This document shows positions 24,792-32,854 of a stretch of DNA of 50,974 nt, piece by piece (positions within the stretch are counted from its first letter, which is position 1; every line of letters starts with the position of its first letter). This stretch comes from Pirellula staleyi DSM 6068 (lineage in GTDB: Bacteria > Planctomycetota > Planctomycetia > Pirellulales > Pirellulaceae). A model generated the notes under the pieces. The model ran no database searches, had not been told where the DNA came from, and saw only the letters and a list, made by a program, of their open reading frames with translations. The translations under genes were made by a program, and so were the position numbers. Location of the stretch: NCBI GenBank assembly GCA_945870455.1, contig CAMBSL010000007.1, positions 1 to 50,974 of the forward strand. The letters run 5' to 3'.

Positions 24792-26999
24792 CTAAATCAT
24801 TCCAGCCCATTTTCGACCGATCCAGAAGATCGTAAGCGCTGTCACCATCAAGAAAATCGTCAATGGATGTGACCACAACTGCAGTCTTCGCAAAATAGAG
24901 GGTGGGTCTGGGATATTGCCAACAAACGTCTGCAGCATGTCGCTATCGGTCAACTGTACGACTTTGCCGTTAGACACTTTTGATAACTCTTCAAGGACTT
25001 TGGGGCGTGCCGCCAACCCAACTCGTTCTTTGGTTGCTCCCTGCACAAAAAAGGAAGTTTCCAGGGTCGCGCCTGTCTGCTTGCAAGACAGGATCACCGA
25101 ATGCGAACCCGGCTCCTCGATTTCGTATCGGCCTTCAAATGATCCCCAACTGTCCACGCCTCCGCTGTTGAGACGGATCGCTTTGAACTTGCCCGACGGT
25201 GCCTCAATCCTAGCGGTGACGTCACCGCTCGCTAATGGTTCCCCATTGGTTTCCATGACGTTGGCTCGCAGAGAAAGCGTCTGCCCTAACACGGGCTGAT
25301 CAGGCGAAAAATAGAATCGCATCGATTCCCCTTTGGCCATGTTGCGCTGATAGGCCATCCATCGAACGACTTGTCCCCAAAAACGATAATGATACTTGTC
25401 CTCGACTCCCCGTCGCCAACGCCATGCCCCATCGGTACCCATGAACAGCACTTTGCCGGCCCCAAACGTTTTGGTCACCAGCAATGGCACTCGTCCATAC
25501 TCGTTGCTCATTTCTTGGTGGACGCAAAGGACTTCGGTTCCTGCCTTGGCTCGAATGACGGGTGCGTACCATTGAAATCCCGGAAGCGTGTTCCAAGCGT
25601 CCAAGTTCTCATCTTGTGTATCCGCAAGCTTCGTTAAGAGACTTCGTCGGCCCGCTTCGGTCAACTCAAATCGCATCGGCGTTTTCGAACCGAATCCATA
25701 CGGCTGCGAAGGATCTAACGTGACTGGCATCAAGGCATCGAGCGCCGTGTCGACAAGCGTATGCTCACGCCCTTGCCAACCCGGCATAAAGACCAAGCCG
25801 CTAGCCTGATACTCCACTAACCCCCGCAGCAATTTGCATTGCTCCAACGTCAGGTGACCCTGATCTAAACCAACGTCCCCCAAAAAGACAACGTCGTACT
25901 TGGCGAGTTCCTCAATCTCAGTGGGAAACTCCTTTATGTAGTCTTTGTTACCACCACCGACCTTGTCGAGATTTGGATGGAACAACAAACAGGACACTTC
26001 AACTCCAGGATCGCGGGAGAGCGCATTCCGCAAATAGCGATACTCCCACCGCGGGAAACTATCGATCACCAAAACCTTTAACCGTTCCGCCCGAATGGCA
26101 ATCGGCGTGGATATCGAATTGTTGCTGGTGATGAGTTCGTCCGGATGTTGAGGAACGTCTACTGTCAATGTGAAGTCACCGTCGCCTTTGGGAGTCCACA
26201 CGACCGAATCGCTGGTTCTGGACATGGCTGTGATTCGAACTTCCTTGTTGATGCGTTCTCCATCCGAACTCGTCACCACAACATTCGCCACGTAATCGCG
26301 AGGGAGCGCCGATTCGATCGTGAACGGAATCCGAACCGCTTTGTTGGTAATGCCAAATGTCGGCGTATCGACGCTGAGCAACTCAACATCTGGCAATCGC
26401 GTTGAGGCTCCCACTGGAATCGAAACAATCGGTATGCCTTGGGCTCGATACCGCATTGCCGCGCTCACCGGCGACTGGCCAGAGTTCCAATCGCCATCCG
26501 AAATCAATACGACCCCCAATATTCGCTGCGAAGATTCGATGGTGTTGCTCAGCGCGGCGAATAGATCCGTTCCGTCCTTCGTGCCATCACTGGGAAACGA
26601 ATTAAACTTAATGTCCATTCGAGACGCCAAAGACTTCCACGCGTCGGCCTGGAGAAAAGGAGACGCGGCATCGGCCCGAGACTGAACTTCGCTTTGGCCA
26701 GATTCGCTTTTCACCAGAACATCTTTGGTCTGCATGCTTTGAGACGAATCCGACAAAATAATTAATGCGGGTTTTTCGTCGGATCGAAACTCTTGAACCC
26801 ATTCCGGCTGATTGAGAAGAAAGGCGCCCGCAATGACGATCGAGCATCTTAATAGCTCAAGCCAAAAAACGGGTTTGGAATAGCCGCTACGACGCCAAGC
26901 AAAGTAGGCCATAGCAATCGTCAACGCACAAATGACGAACGACAAACCTACAAGCCAAGGTTCGGTAGAAAAGGTAAACGATTGTTTCGAGGCGATCAT
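24792..26999 (-). CDS. VWA/glutamine-amidotransferase-like membrane protein
   Basis: 735 residues. Two N-terminal membrane helices (SFVICALTIAMAYFAW; LELLRCSIVIAGAFLL) precede a VWA-like domain with LIILSDSSQSM (the MIDAS D-x-S-x-S sequence) and GVVLISDGDWNSGQS. Next comes an immunoglobulin-like stretch, then a class-I-glutamine-amidotransferase-like flavodoxin fold (LKVLVIDSFPRWEYRYLRNA; KYDVVFLGDVGLDQG; GLVFMPGWQGRE), and a C-terminal helix (HPLTIFLMVTALTIFWIG). The layout matches large periplasmic VWA proteins that accompany MoxR ATPases and BatA-type proteins in planctomycetes, but no MoxR gene is nearby. Function unknown. Confidence 0.88.
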   Translation of the reverse strand: MIASKQSFTFSTEPWLVGLSFVICALTIAMAYFAWRRSGYSKPVFWLELLRCSIVIAGAFLLNQPEWVQEFRSDEKPALIILSDSSQSMQTKDVLVKSESGQSEVQSRADAASPFLQADAWKSLASRMDIKFNSFPSDGTKDGTDLFAALSNTIESSQRILGVVLISDGDWNSGQSPVSAAMRYRAQGIPIVSIPVGASTRLPDVELLSVDTPTFGITNKAVRIPFTIESALPRDYVANVVVTSSDGERINKEVRITAMSRTSDSVVWTPKGDGDFTLTVDVPQHPDELITSNNSISTPIAIRAERLKVLVIDSFPRWEYRYLRNALSRDPGVEVSCLLFHPNLDKVGGGNKDYIKEFPTEIEELAKYDVVFLGDVGLDQGHLTLEQCKLLRGLVEYQASGLVFMPGWQGREHTLVDTALDALMPVTLDPSQPYGFGSKTPMRFELTEAGRRSLLTKLADTQDENLDAWNTLPGFQWYAPVIRAKAGTEVLCVHQEMSNEYGRVPLLVTKTFGAGKVLFMGTDGAWRWRRGVEDKYHYRFWGQVVRWMAYQRNMAKGESMRFYFSPDQPVLGQTLSLRANVMETNGEPLASGDVTARIEAPSGKFKAIRLNSGGVDSWGSFEGRYEIEEPGSHSVILSCKQTGATLETSFFVQGATKERVGLAARPKVLEELSKVSNGKVVQLTDSDMLQTFVGNIPDPPSILRRLQLWSHPLTIFLMVTALTIFWIGRKWAGMI

Positions 27000-27052
27000 A
27001 GAGAGACATGATAACTCAAAAAATTGGCGATTGGGGACTACGGTCTAAGAAT

Positions 27053-27071
27053 CCACAGGTCCAGCCTGTGG
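27053..27071. repeat. Short hairpin CCACAGG-TCCAG-CCTGTGG
   Basis: Perfect 7-bp stem with a 5-base loop in the intergenic DNA upstream of the PH-domain remnant. Similar in form to the hairpin at 19805-19821. The adjacent TATTCGAATCCCGC is reminiscent of a tRNA T-loop but no tRNA can be folded around it. Confidence 0.5.
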
Positions 27072-27115
27072 TATTCGAATCCCGCACGCCTTGTGCTGTC
27101 TGCTATATCGAAGCG

Positions 27116-27418
27116 ATGCCTACGCAATCCTCGTCCCTAGATTTCGCGGCCTTGGAGCGTCCATCCCCGCAACTGCTTGCCTATTACTTATTAGCCAGCT
27201 TCTTGTCTGGTCCGGCCATGGTGATTGTCATCCCAGCCATGATCATTCGCTACAACACACTCCGGTATCGATTTGAGGAATCGGGGGTTCGAATGCAGGT
27301 AGGGCTCCTGTTTCGAAAAGAAGTGGTGGTCGCATTTCGACGGATCCAAGACATCGATGTTCGATACATTAGGCAATTCAGGCAAGAGATTCGGGTATGT
27401 TCAAACTGTATCAATTAG
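27116..27418 (+). pseudogene. Truncated bacterial PH-domain (bPH_2/YdbS-like) membrane protein
   Basis: From ATG 27116 about 100 residues are open. A membrane hairpin (QLLAYYLLASFLSGPAMVIV) is followed by IIRYNTLRYRFEESGVRMQVG and VVAFRRIQDIDVRYIRQ, the first half of a bPH_2 domain. The family normally continues with ~50 more residues of beta-strands and a C-terminal helix. Here the frame ends in QEIRVCSNCIN and stops. A second open frame crosses 27357-27635 but shows no convincing continuation. It is therefore probably a decayed copy. Alternatively it is a short functional protein, which I consider less likely. Confidence 0.6.
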
Positions 27419-27635
27419 TTGCGTTGTGCGGACCGATACACACATTCGTCGGTCGTCAGCGGATAGTATCTTGGCAAGGACGTCTAGGGAATTGTTCTGC
27501 ACGGATGACGGATTGCATCAGCCGATTTTGGTGTTTGGAAATTGCACGGAAGCGAGTTCCAACGCCGAACCCGGCCTTGTTGAACTGATCTTTGAAACCC
27601 CAAATCTCATCACTACCAAACGTGGAACGCGAATC

Positions 27636-28178
27636 ATGGCTCGGTTGAGTTGGACGCAACGGCTCTATTGGCGTTATTTTTCTAGACCTGTGGGTCAGCG
27701 CGGGCTTTTTCTGCATGCAATTGAAACTCCCATCGGCTCAATCCTGGAGATTGGAATAGGTTCGGGAGAGCGAACGAAGCAGGTTCTTTCGCTGTGCGTA
27801 CCGCCTGAAGGAGTTGCACAAATTCGCTACGCTGGCGTCGATGCGTTTGAGTCGGCGAAACCAGGAACGCCTCACCTGAATCTCAAGGCAGCCCATCGTA
27901 TGCTGGCTGCCTTTGGTGTGAAAGCCCATCTGATTCCGGGAGAACCTGTCAACGCCCTGGCCCGCGTTGCACACACCGTTTTGCCGAGTGATTTGGTGAT
28001 TATCGACGGCGAATGGGGAACTGATTCTTTGCAGGGTCGCTCGATTGCCGAATGGCTTCCGAGGCTTTGCCACATTCAATCCACCATTTTCGCAAGCGCA
28101 ACTCTCGGCGGGAAACTGGAACGGATTCCGGTGCCAGCAACTGCGGTTGAGACGATCCATGTGCGAAGTGCTGCGTAA
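27636..28178 (+). CDS. SAM-methyltransferase-like hypothetical protein
   Basis: 180 residues from ATG 27636 (MARLSWTQRLYWRYFSRP). The frame is open upstream to 27357, but that extension is low-quality sequence overlapping a broken gene. A class-I methyltransferase-like nucleotide loop is visible as SILEIGIGSGERTKQVLSL, followed by IRYAGVDAFES (acidic residue ending beta-2) and later PSDLVIIDGEWG (motif IV position). No metal- or substrate-specific motif is seen. I regard it as a conserved planctomycete hypothetical; the annotation rests on these fold signatures only. Downstream is a G+C-rich hairpin (28201-28253). Confidence 0.65.
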   Translation: MARLSWTQRLYWRYFSRPVGQRGLFLHAIETPIGSILEIGIGSGERTKQVLSLCVPPEGVAQIRYAGVDAFESAKPGTPHLNLKAAHRMLAAFGVKAHLIPGEPVNALARVAHTVLPSDLVIIDGEWGTDSLQGRSIAEWLPRLCHIQSTIFASATLGGKLERIPVPATAVETIHVRSAA

Positions 28179-28200
28179 CGAAGGCGAACGAAAGCAGTGC

Positions 28201-28253
28201 GGGGGCCGCCACCGTAGCGAGCCGAGTATCCGCGAAATAGCGGGGCAGCCCCC
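28201..28253 (+). other. G+C-rich inverted repeat after the methyltransferase-like gene
   Basis: GGGGGCCGCC at 28201-28210 pairs with GGCAGCCCCC at 28244-28253 at nine of ten positions. It lies 22 bases past the stop at 28178. No T-run follows, so it is not a textbook intrinsic terminator, but it could stall transcription or protect the transcript end. Confidence 0.4.
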
Positions 28254-28409
28254 GAGCCAGGGAACGAGAGAGTTTGGGGCTCGGATGGCACAATTGCTAT
28301 AGTCGATAGGCTACTCGCAATTCATTCATCTTTCCTTTCGCTCACATACGGAGAGAGATGTGATGGCTCACTTTTGGGGGTAGGGTTTTGAAACTGCGGT
28401 TCGCAGGTT

Positions 28410-30515
28410 TTGTCCACTCCCTTACGTTTTGCCACGGAGTCCGCTTCTGTGAATTCGATCTATTTGAAACGATTCACGTTCTTTTTGTTTGCGACCACGA
28501 TTTTTGTCAGTGCATTTTTGCTCTTCCAGGTACAGCCGATCATGGCCAAGTACATCTTGCCATGGTTCGGCGGCAGCCCAAGCGTTTGGACGACCTGCAT
28601 GCTCGTCTTCCAAGTATTGCTATTCGGCGGATACGCATATGCATACGTTCTAAATCGATTCATGCAACTTGCCCATCAATTCACGCTGCATGCGATGTTG
28701 CTATTGATGGCGCTCTGCACATTACCGATTACGCCGACCCCTGATTGGAAGCCGATGGGAGCGGAATCTCCCACCTGGATGATCATGCTGCTGCTCGTTT
28801 GCAAGGTAGGCGCACCCTACTTTTTGCTTTCTTCGACTGGTCCTTTGCTTCAATCCTGGCTTAGTCAATCCAAGGCATGTGAGCATCCGTATCGACTCTA
28901 TTCCCTTTCCAACCTTGGGTCGATGCTCGCGTTGTTGACTTTCCCCTTCGTCATCGAACCAATGCTTTCGTCGACACAACAATCCACATTATGGTCGCTC
29001 GCTTTCGTCGTTTATGTGGGTTTGTGCCTGACGTCTGCCACGGTACTCTACCGGTCGGTAGCTACGAAGCGACTAAGCTACACGGCTGCCGATGCGGTAG
29101 TCCGAGAAAGGCTACCATGGGCGACTGTGGGCACCTGGTTTACTCTGTCGATGCTTCCCTCAGTCATGCTCTTGGCAACCACGAATCAAGTCTGCTTGGA
29201 TACAGGGGTCATTCCCTTTTTCTGGGTTATTCCACTAGCGCTGTACTTGCTAAGTTTCATTCTGACATTCGATAGCGATCGATGGTATAGCCGCCGGCCG
29301 TTAATCATGTTGGCCACGGTTTCATTTCTTGTGTTGTATTCGCTGAAACTTTTGGAGTACAAAACGCCACTAATCGTGGAGCTCGTGTTGTCCCTTTTGG
29401 GTTTGTTTTGTGCTTGTATGGTTTGCCACGGTGAGTTGGTTGGACTTAAACCACACGCAAGTCGCTTGACATTTTTTTATATGACGATGTCGGCGGGCGG
29501 GGCCTGTGGCGGTATCTTTGTTGGACTGATCGCACCACTTTTATTCAATGGCTACTTTGAGTGGCAACTCGGATTGTACGCATGCATACTCGTATTCTTC
29601 GAAACGTATCTACAAAGCAGTTCGGTTTGGTCCAAGCGAGTTCCGAGTTGGGCTAAGGCCGCGTTCGCCATTGGACTGCTCATCGTTGCCGTCGCTTGGC
29701 TTAGTTTTTGGAATTCACACTCGAATAAGCAGTTGACCGTCAAACGCAATTTCTATGGAGTCTTAAGCGTCGCCGCGGGGCGAGATGAAAAAACGGGCGA
29801 ACCGATGCGCAATTTAGTTCATGGTCGCATCGTTCATGGTTCGCAGTTTCAGAATGTCCGTCTAGAACAGCAACCAACAACATACTACACCCAATCGTCT
29901 GGCGCCGGATTGGCGTTGCTCAATCACGAATCCAGCCGATCAAGACATATCGGAGTGGTTGGACTTGGTGCTGGCACATTAGCGACTTATGGCGCGCCGG
30001 GGGATCGATATCGATTCTACGAGATCAATCCAGATGTCATCGAAATGGCAAACGATTACTTCACGTTCTTGAAGAGTTCGCGAGCCGAAATCGACATTGT
30101 ACTCGGCGATGCCCGCTTGACTCTGGAACGAGAACCATCCCAGGCATTCGACGTACTGGTCTTAGACGCCTTTAGTGGTGATGCGATTCCCATTCATTTG
30201 CTAACACGAGAGGCGATGGGGATATACGTTCGGCATCTCAAGCGAGATGGCGTGCTTGCGATCCATATCTCCAATCTCTATTTTGATCTTCGGTCGATTG
30301 TTGCGGGGCTTGCGCTAGATGATTCCTTTGCAACGGGCGTTGTCAAGAACGCAGACGATTCGAATTCGGCTGCGTTGGAATCCACTTGGGTCTTGCTGTC
30401 GCGTCATCGAGAGACAATTCAGACTGCTATTGGGCAAACCCAAGAGATCTTTCCGGCGGGCAAACCCGTTCAATGGACAGATGACCGTAGCAATTTGTTC
30501 GAAGCCCTTCGATAA
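28410..30515 (+). CDS. Membrane-fused spermidine synthase-like protein
   Basis: 701 residues from TTG 28410 (MSTPLRFATESASV); GTG 28449 is an alternative start and there is no ATG before the first conserved helix. Residues ~20-450 hold about eleven membrane helices (e.g. FLLFQVQPIMAKYILPWFGG, the family's signature start, and YFLLSSTGPLLQSWLS). The cytosolic C-terminus is a spermidine-synthase/SAM-binding fold: HIGVVGLGAGTLATYG, YRFYEINPDVIEMAN, DIVLGDARLTLE and FDVLVLDAFSGDAIPIHLLT. Whether such fusion proteins make polyamines is not established. The stop sits in a 12-bp tandem duplication (30504-30527). Confidence 0.9.
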   Translation: MSTPLRFATESASVNSIYLKRFTFFLFATTIFVSAFLLFQVQPIMAKYILPWFGGSPSVWTTCMLVFQVLLFGGYAYAYVLNRFMQLAHQFTLHAMLLLMALCTLPITPTPDWKPMGAESPTWMIMLLLVCKVGAPYFLLSSTGPLLQSWLSQSKACEHPYRLYSLSNLGSMLALLTFPFVIEPMLSSTQQSTLWSLAFVVYVGLCLTSATVLYRSVATKRLSYTAADAVVRERLPWATVGTWFTLSMLPSVMLLATTNQVCLDTGVIPFFWVIPLALYLLSFILTFDSDRWYSRRPLIMLATVSFLVLYSLKLLEYKTPLIVELVLSLLGLFCACMVCHGELVGLKPHASRLTFFYMTMSAGGACGGIFVGLIAPLLFNGYFEWQLGLYACILVFFETYLQSSSVWSKRVPSWAKAAFAIGLLIVAVAWLSFWNSHSNKQLTVKRNFYGVLSVAAGRDEKTGEPMRNLVHGRIVHGSQFQNVRLEQQPTTYYTQSSGAGLALLNHESSRSRHIGVVGLGAGTLATYGAPGDRYRFYEINPDVIEMANDYFTFLKSSRAEIDIVLGDARLTLEREPSQAFDVLVLDAFSGDAIPIHLLTREAMGIYVRHLKRDGVLAIHISNLYFDLRSIVAGLALDDSFATGVVKNADDSNSAALESTWVLLSRHRETIQTAIGQTQEIFPAGKPVQWTDDRSNLFEALR

Positions 30516-30527
30516 GCCCTTCGATAA
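30504..30527 (+). repeat. 12-bp tandem duplication across a stop codon
   Basis: GCCCTTCGATAA is repeated directly at 30504-30515 and 30516-30527. The first TAA is the stop of the spermidine-synthase-like gene, and the copy adds a second in-frame stop four codons later. A small recent slippage event without coding effect. Confidence 0.85.
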
Positions 30528-30552
30528 TCCGAGTAGGGATGAATGGAGTCGT

Positions 30553-31515
30553 TTAGACCGATGAATCGTCTGAGTTGAACATTTGGCTGATCGATTTATT
30601 GGAGTGAATGCGGCGTATGGCTTCGGCCAATAAGGGAGCCACGGATAATACTTGGATACTGTCAAGCCGCTTTTCTAGCGGCAAAGGGATCGTGTTGGTG
30701 ATCACCAAGCTATCGATGGGTGCTTTCCGAAGATTCTCGATAGCTGGATCGCACAAGACTCCGTGTGTCGCGGCGAGGTGAATCTCTTTCGCGCCCGCTT
30801 CATGGACCAAACGAGCGGCACCGCAAATGGAGCCCGCCGTGCTGATCATATCGTCGAACATCAGGCATATTTTTCCTTCGACAGGCCCGCCGATGATGTT
30901 TTTTTGCTGAGTCTTGAAAGCGTTATCGCGAACCTTGTCCACAATCGCAAGCTTGCCCCCCAAACGCTTGGAATGTCCGATGGCTCGTTTGATACTCCCC
31001 TCATCCGGACTTACAACCACGATTTCAGCTGGGTCAAAGGACTTGCTCAGAAAGTAATTGGTCAAAACGGGGGCCGCGTACAAGTGATCTACCGGCACAT
31101 CAAAAAACCCTTGAATCTGCGGAGCATGCAAATCCATCGTCAATACGCGGTCAGCACCCGCCCGGGTAATCACATTTGCAACAAGCTTGGCAGTGATAGG
31201 CGTTCGGCCTTCGTCCTTGCGGTCCTGGCGTGCATATCCATAGTACGGAATGACTGCGGTGATCCTTGCGGCGCTTGCGCGTTTGCAGGAATCGATCATG
31301 ATGAGCAATTCCATCAAGTTGTCGTTGACGGGAGGACAGGTCGACTGAATCAAGTAGACATCTCGGCCTCGTACGTCATCTTCGACTTTACAAAAATTCT
31401 CACCGTCCGGAAACTTACCGAGCGAAATGGAACCAAGGTCGAGATGGAGGGATGAGCAAATATCCTTTGCCAATTGAGGATTGGCCCGGCCGCTAAATAT
31501 TTTTAATTCTCGCAT
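30553..31515 (-). CDS. prs: Ribose-phosphate pyrophosphokinase (PRPP synthetase)
   Basis: 320 residues, normal class-I length. It makes 5-phosphoribosyl-1-pyrophosphate from ribose 5-phosphate and ATP for nucleotide, His and Trp synthesis. Visible: KIFSGRANPQLAKDICSSL start, YYGYARQDRKDEGRTPITAK (ATP/flexible region), VLTMDLHAPQIQGFFDVPVD, VVSPDEGSIKRA, and the PRPP-binding loop MFDDMISTAGSICGA, where the usual DDMIDTAGT has Ser instead of Asp. The start ATG lies inside the 3' end of the uridylyltransferase gene (13-base overlap), so the two are co-translated, echoing the glmU-prs order of Firmicutes. Confidence 0.97.
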   Translation of the reverse strand: MRELKIFSGRANPQLAKDICSSLHLDLGSISLGKFPDGENFCKVEDDVRGRDVYLIQSTCPPVNDNLMELLIMIDSCKRASAARITAVIPYYGYARQDRKDEGRTPITAKLVANVITRAGADRVLTMDLHAPQIQGFFDVPVDHLYAAPVLTNYFLSKSFDPAEIVVVSPDEGSIKRAIGHSKRLGGKLAIVDKVRDNAFKTQQKNIIGGPVEGKICLMFDDMISTAGSICGAARLVHEAGAKEIHLAATHGVLCDPAIENLRKAPIDSLVITNTIPLPLEKRLDSIQVLSVAPLLAEAIRRIHSNKSISQMFNSDDSSV

Positions 31516-32258
31516 GGATAGCCCATTTCTCGCATTTTGGATTCGACCATTTCCAGCTCAGCCACCGTATTGATGCTGAGCGATTCGCAAGCCTTTAAAA
31601 CAGGGCGAGCGTCGACGTTCATGCCGTTTTGCATTAACAGCTCTGGGCTGTCCGTCAAATAGTACTCGGATTGTGAGTTATTGTTCTTGAGCTTCTCGAG
31701 AGACCAAAGCAAACTTGTGCGTTTGAACAGATAAGTGCTCATGTTGACCTCTCGCAGTTGCAGCTCCTCTGGATTCGCGTCCTTGTGCTCCACAATTCGC
31801 AGAAAGCGGCCTTCTGAATCACGCACAATGCGACCCAGTCCCTGCGGATTGTCCTTGAGAAGCGTGCCGAGCAAGCAGCTCCAGTCTTCTTTCTCAAATT
31901 CCTGTATTAGCTCCGTTACTGAACTGGGTTGAATCATAGGCGAGTCTCCAGCGACGACGAGCACTGGCGATGTTCCCGTAGCAAGAAGGGACTTGCACAT
32001 TTGAACGGCGTGGCCCGTTCCCAATTGCTCGGATTGGAGTGCAAACTCGACGCCCCGACTGGCCAACTCGCTTCGTACAAGATCGTTGCGATAGCCAACC
32101 ACTACGATCATTCTGTTGATTCCGGCCGACTCCAGTGCGTCGAGCACCCAATGTATCATCGGTCTTCCCAACACTGGGAAAAGTACTTTTGGGAGCTCGC
32201 TGTTCATTCGAGTTCCCTTGCCAGCCGCAAGGACTATGGCGGTCGTTTCGATCATCAC
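31503..32258 (-). CDS. GlmU-type N-acetylglucosamine-1-phosphate uridylyltransferase, single domain
   Basis: 251 residues: only the nucleotidyltransferase half of GlmU. Motifs: VLAAGKGTRMNSELPKVLFP (~9-28, nucleotide loop), VVAGDSPMI (metal-binding Asp), QLGTGHAV, PQGLGRIVRDSEG, IVEHKDA, EVNMSTYLFK. The C-terminal left-handed beta-helix acetyltransferase of bifunctional GlmU is absent, so acetylation of glucosamine-1-phosphate must be done elsewhere or the substrate differs. Two start Mets are adjacent (MMIETTAIV). Overlaps prs by 13 bases. Confidence 0.9.
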   Translation of the reverse strand: MMIETTAIVLAAGKGTRMNSELPKVLFPVLGRPMIHWVLDALESAGINRMIVVVGYRNDLVRSELASRGVEFALQSEQLGTGHAVQMCKSLLATGTSPVLVVAGDSPMIQPSSVTELIQEFEKEDWSCLLGTLLKDNPQGLGRIVRDSEGRFLRIVEHKDANPEELQLREVNMSTYLFKRTSLLWSLEKLKNNNSQSEYYLTDSPELLMQNGMNVDARPVLKACESLSINTVAELEMVESKMREMGYPCEN

Positions 32259-32370
32259 TTGCTCTCAAACTCTCGAGTATCATCTTTTTTAAGGAACGTT
32301 GCGGACATCCAGACATCTTGGCAAAGAATTCGATAGCTATCCAGGTCACTCCGAGCATGAATGGGCAACA

Positions 32371-32399
32371 TTGACGAATTTCCCAAATTTCGTTACGTT
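32371..32399 (+). promoter_or_regulatory. Candidate sigma70-like promoter for the 59-residue basic protein
   Basis: TTGACG at 32371-32376, then 17 bases, then TACGTT at 32394-32399. The -35 match is good and the -10 is weak. It precedes the ATG at 32466 by ~65 bases. Confidence 0.3.
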
Positions 32400-32465
32400 T
32401 GTGCTTCCCTAGGTGGCTCCCCACATCCCATTTGAATCAACGAAACTTGTCAGAAAGAAAATTCC

Positions 32466-32645
32466 ATGGCCGGAACCGAACGTCAACGCGAACTCCGCAA
32501 ACGAAGACATCGAACGAAAAAACTGGAACTGTTGCATAAGAAAAGCGAGAAGGCCTCCAAAACAGAGAAGGCAACGATCATTCAAAAGTTACGTCGCCTG
32601 AGTCCAGGTGCGGAACAATTGATCCAAGCTTGGAAGCTTGCATAG
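32466..32645 (+). CDS. Small basic protein, DUF6800-like
   Basis: 59 residues from ATG 32466 to TAG 32643-32645. Very rich in Lys and Arg: RQRELRKRRHRTKKLELLHK is followed by a second predicted helix (KTEKATIIQKLRRLSPGAEQ). The start pattern (RxRELRxRRxRxxK, then an LRRLSP-type segment) matches small planctomycete proteins grouped as DUF6800, as I recall the family. The sequence suggests a coiled-coil, RNA- or ribosome-associated peptide. There is no signal peptide. It lies between the divergent uridylyltransferase-prs unit and convergent upp. Confidence 0.7.
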   Translation: MAGTERQRELRKRRHRTKKLELLHKKSEKASKTEKATIIQKLRRLSPGAEQLIQAWKLA

Positions 32646-32730
32646 ATCGAACGGGGACCTACACACAGGGCCAGTGGTGGCAGGGCACGGCTTTAAGTCC
32701 ACGCCCAGCCTGTTTGCCTTGGTTTATTCA

Positions 32731-32845
32731 GACACGGACGCCCAAAATCAAAGCAGTCAACACATTCCGTGTGCCGTCCACCTGGAATCCAAGCAAAAGC
32801 TTGACTGCGAACGGCACGGCGGAGCGTGCCTACACCTTTGTCTCC
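32731..32845. repeat. Dispersed repeat element, copy B
   Basis: About 115 bp matching the reverse complement of 17054-17175. Best-conserved blocks are CACATTCC[A/G]TGTGCCGTCCAC (32761-32781) and GCACGGCGGAGCGTG (32814-32828), joined by TGACTGCGAA. The CACA...TGTG hairpin core is kept, but the terminal inverted repeats are degenerate here. It sits between the convergent small basic-protein gene and upp. Confidence 0.75.
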
Positions 32846-32854
32846 TGGGTTTAT

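Noticed and set aside
27065-27090. tRNA-like T-arm (TATTCGAATCCCGC)
   Set aside because: No acceptor stem, anticodon arm or CCA-type end can be placed around it; the nearby stem is a simple hairpin.
27357-27635. N-terminal extension of the methyltransferase-like protein
   Set aside because: It overlaps the broken PH-domain gene, has no domain resemblance, and a good ATG with a conserved-looking start lies at 27636.
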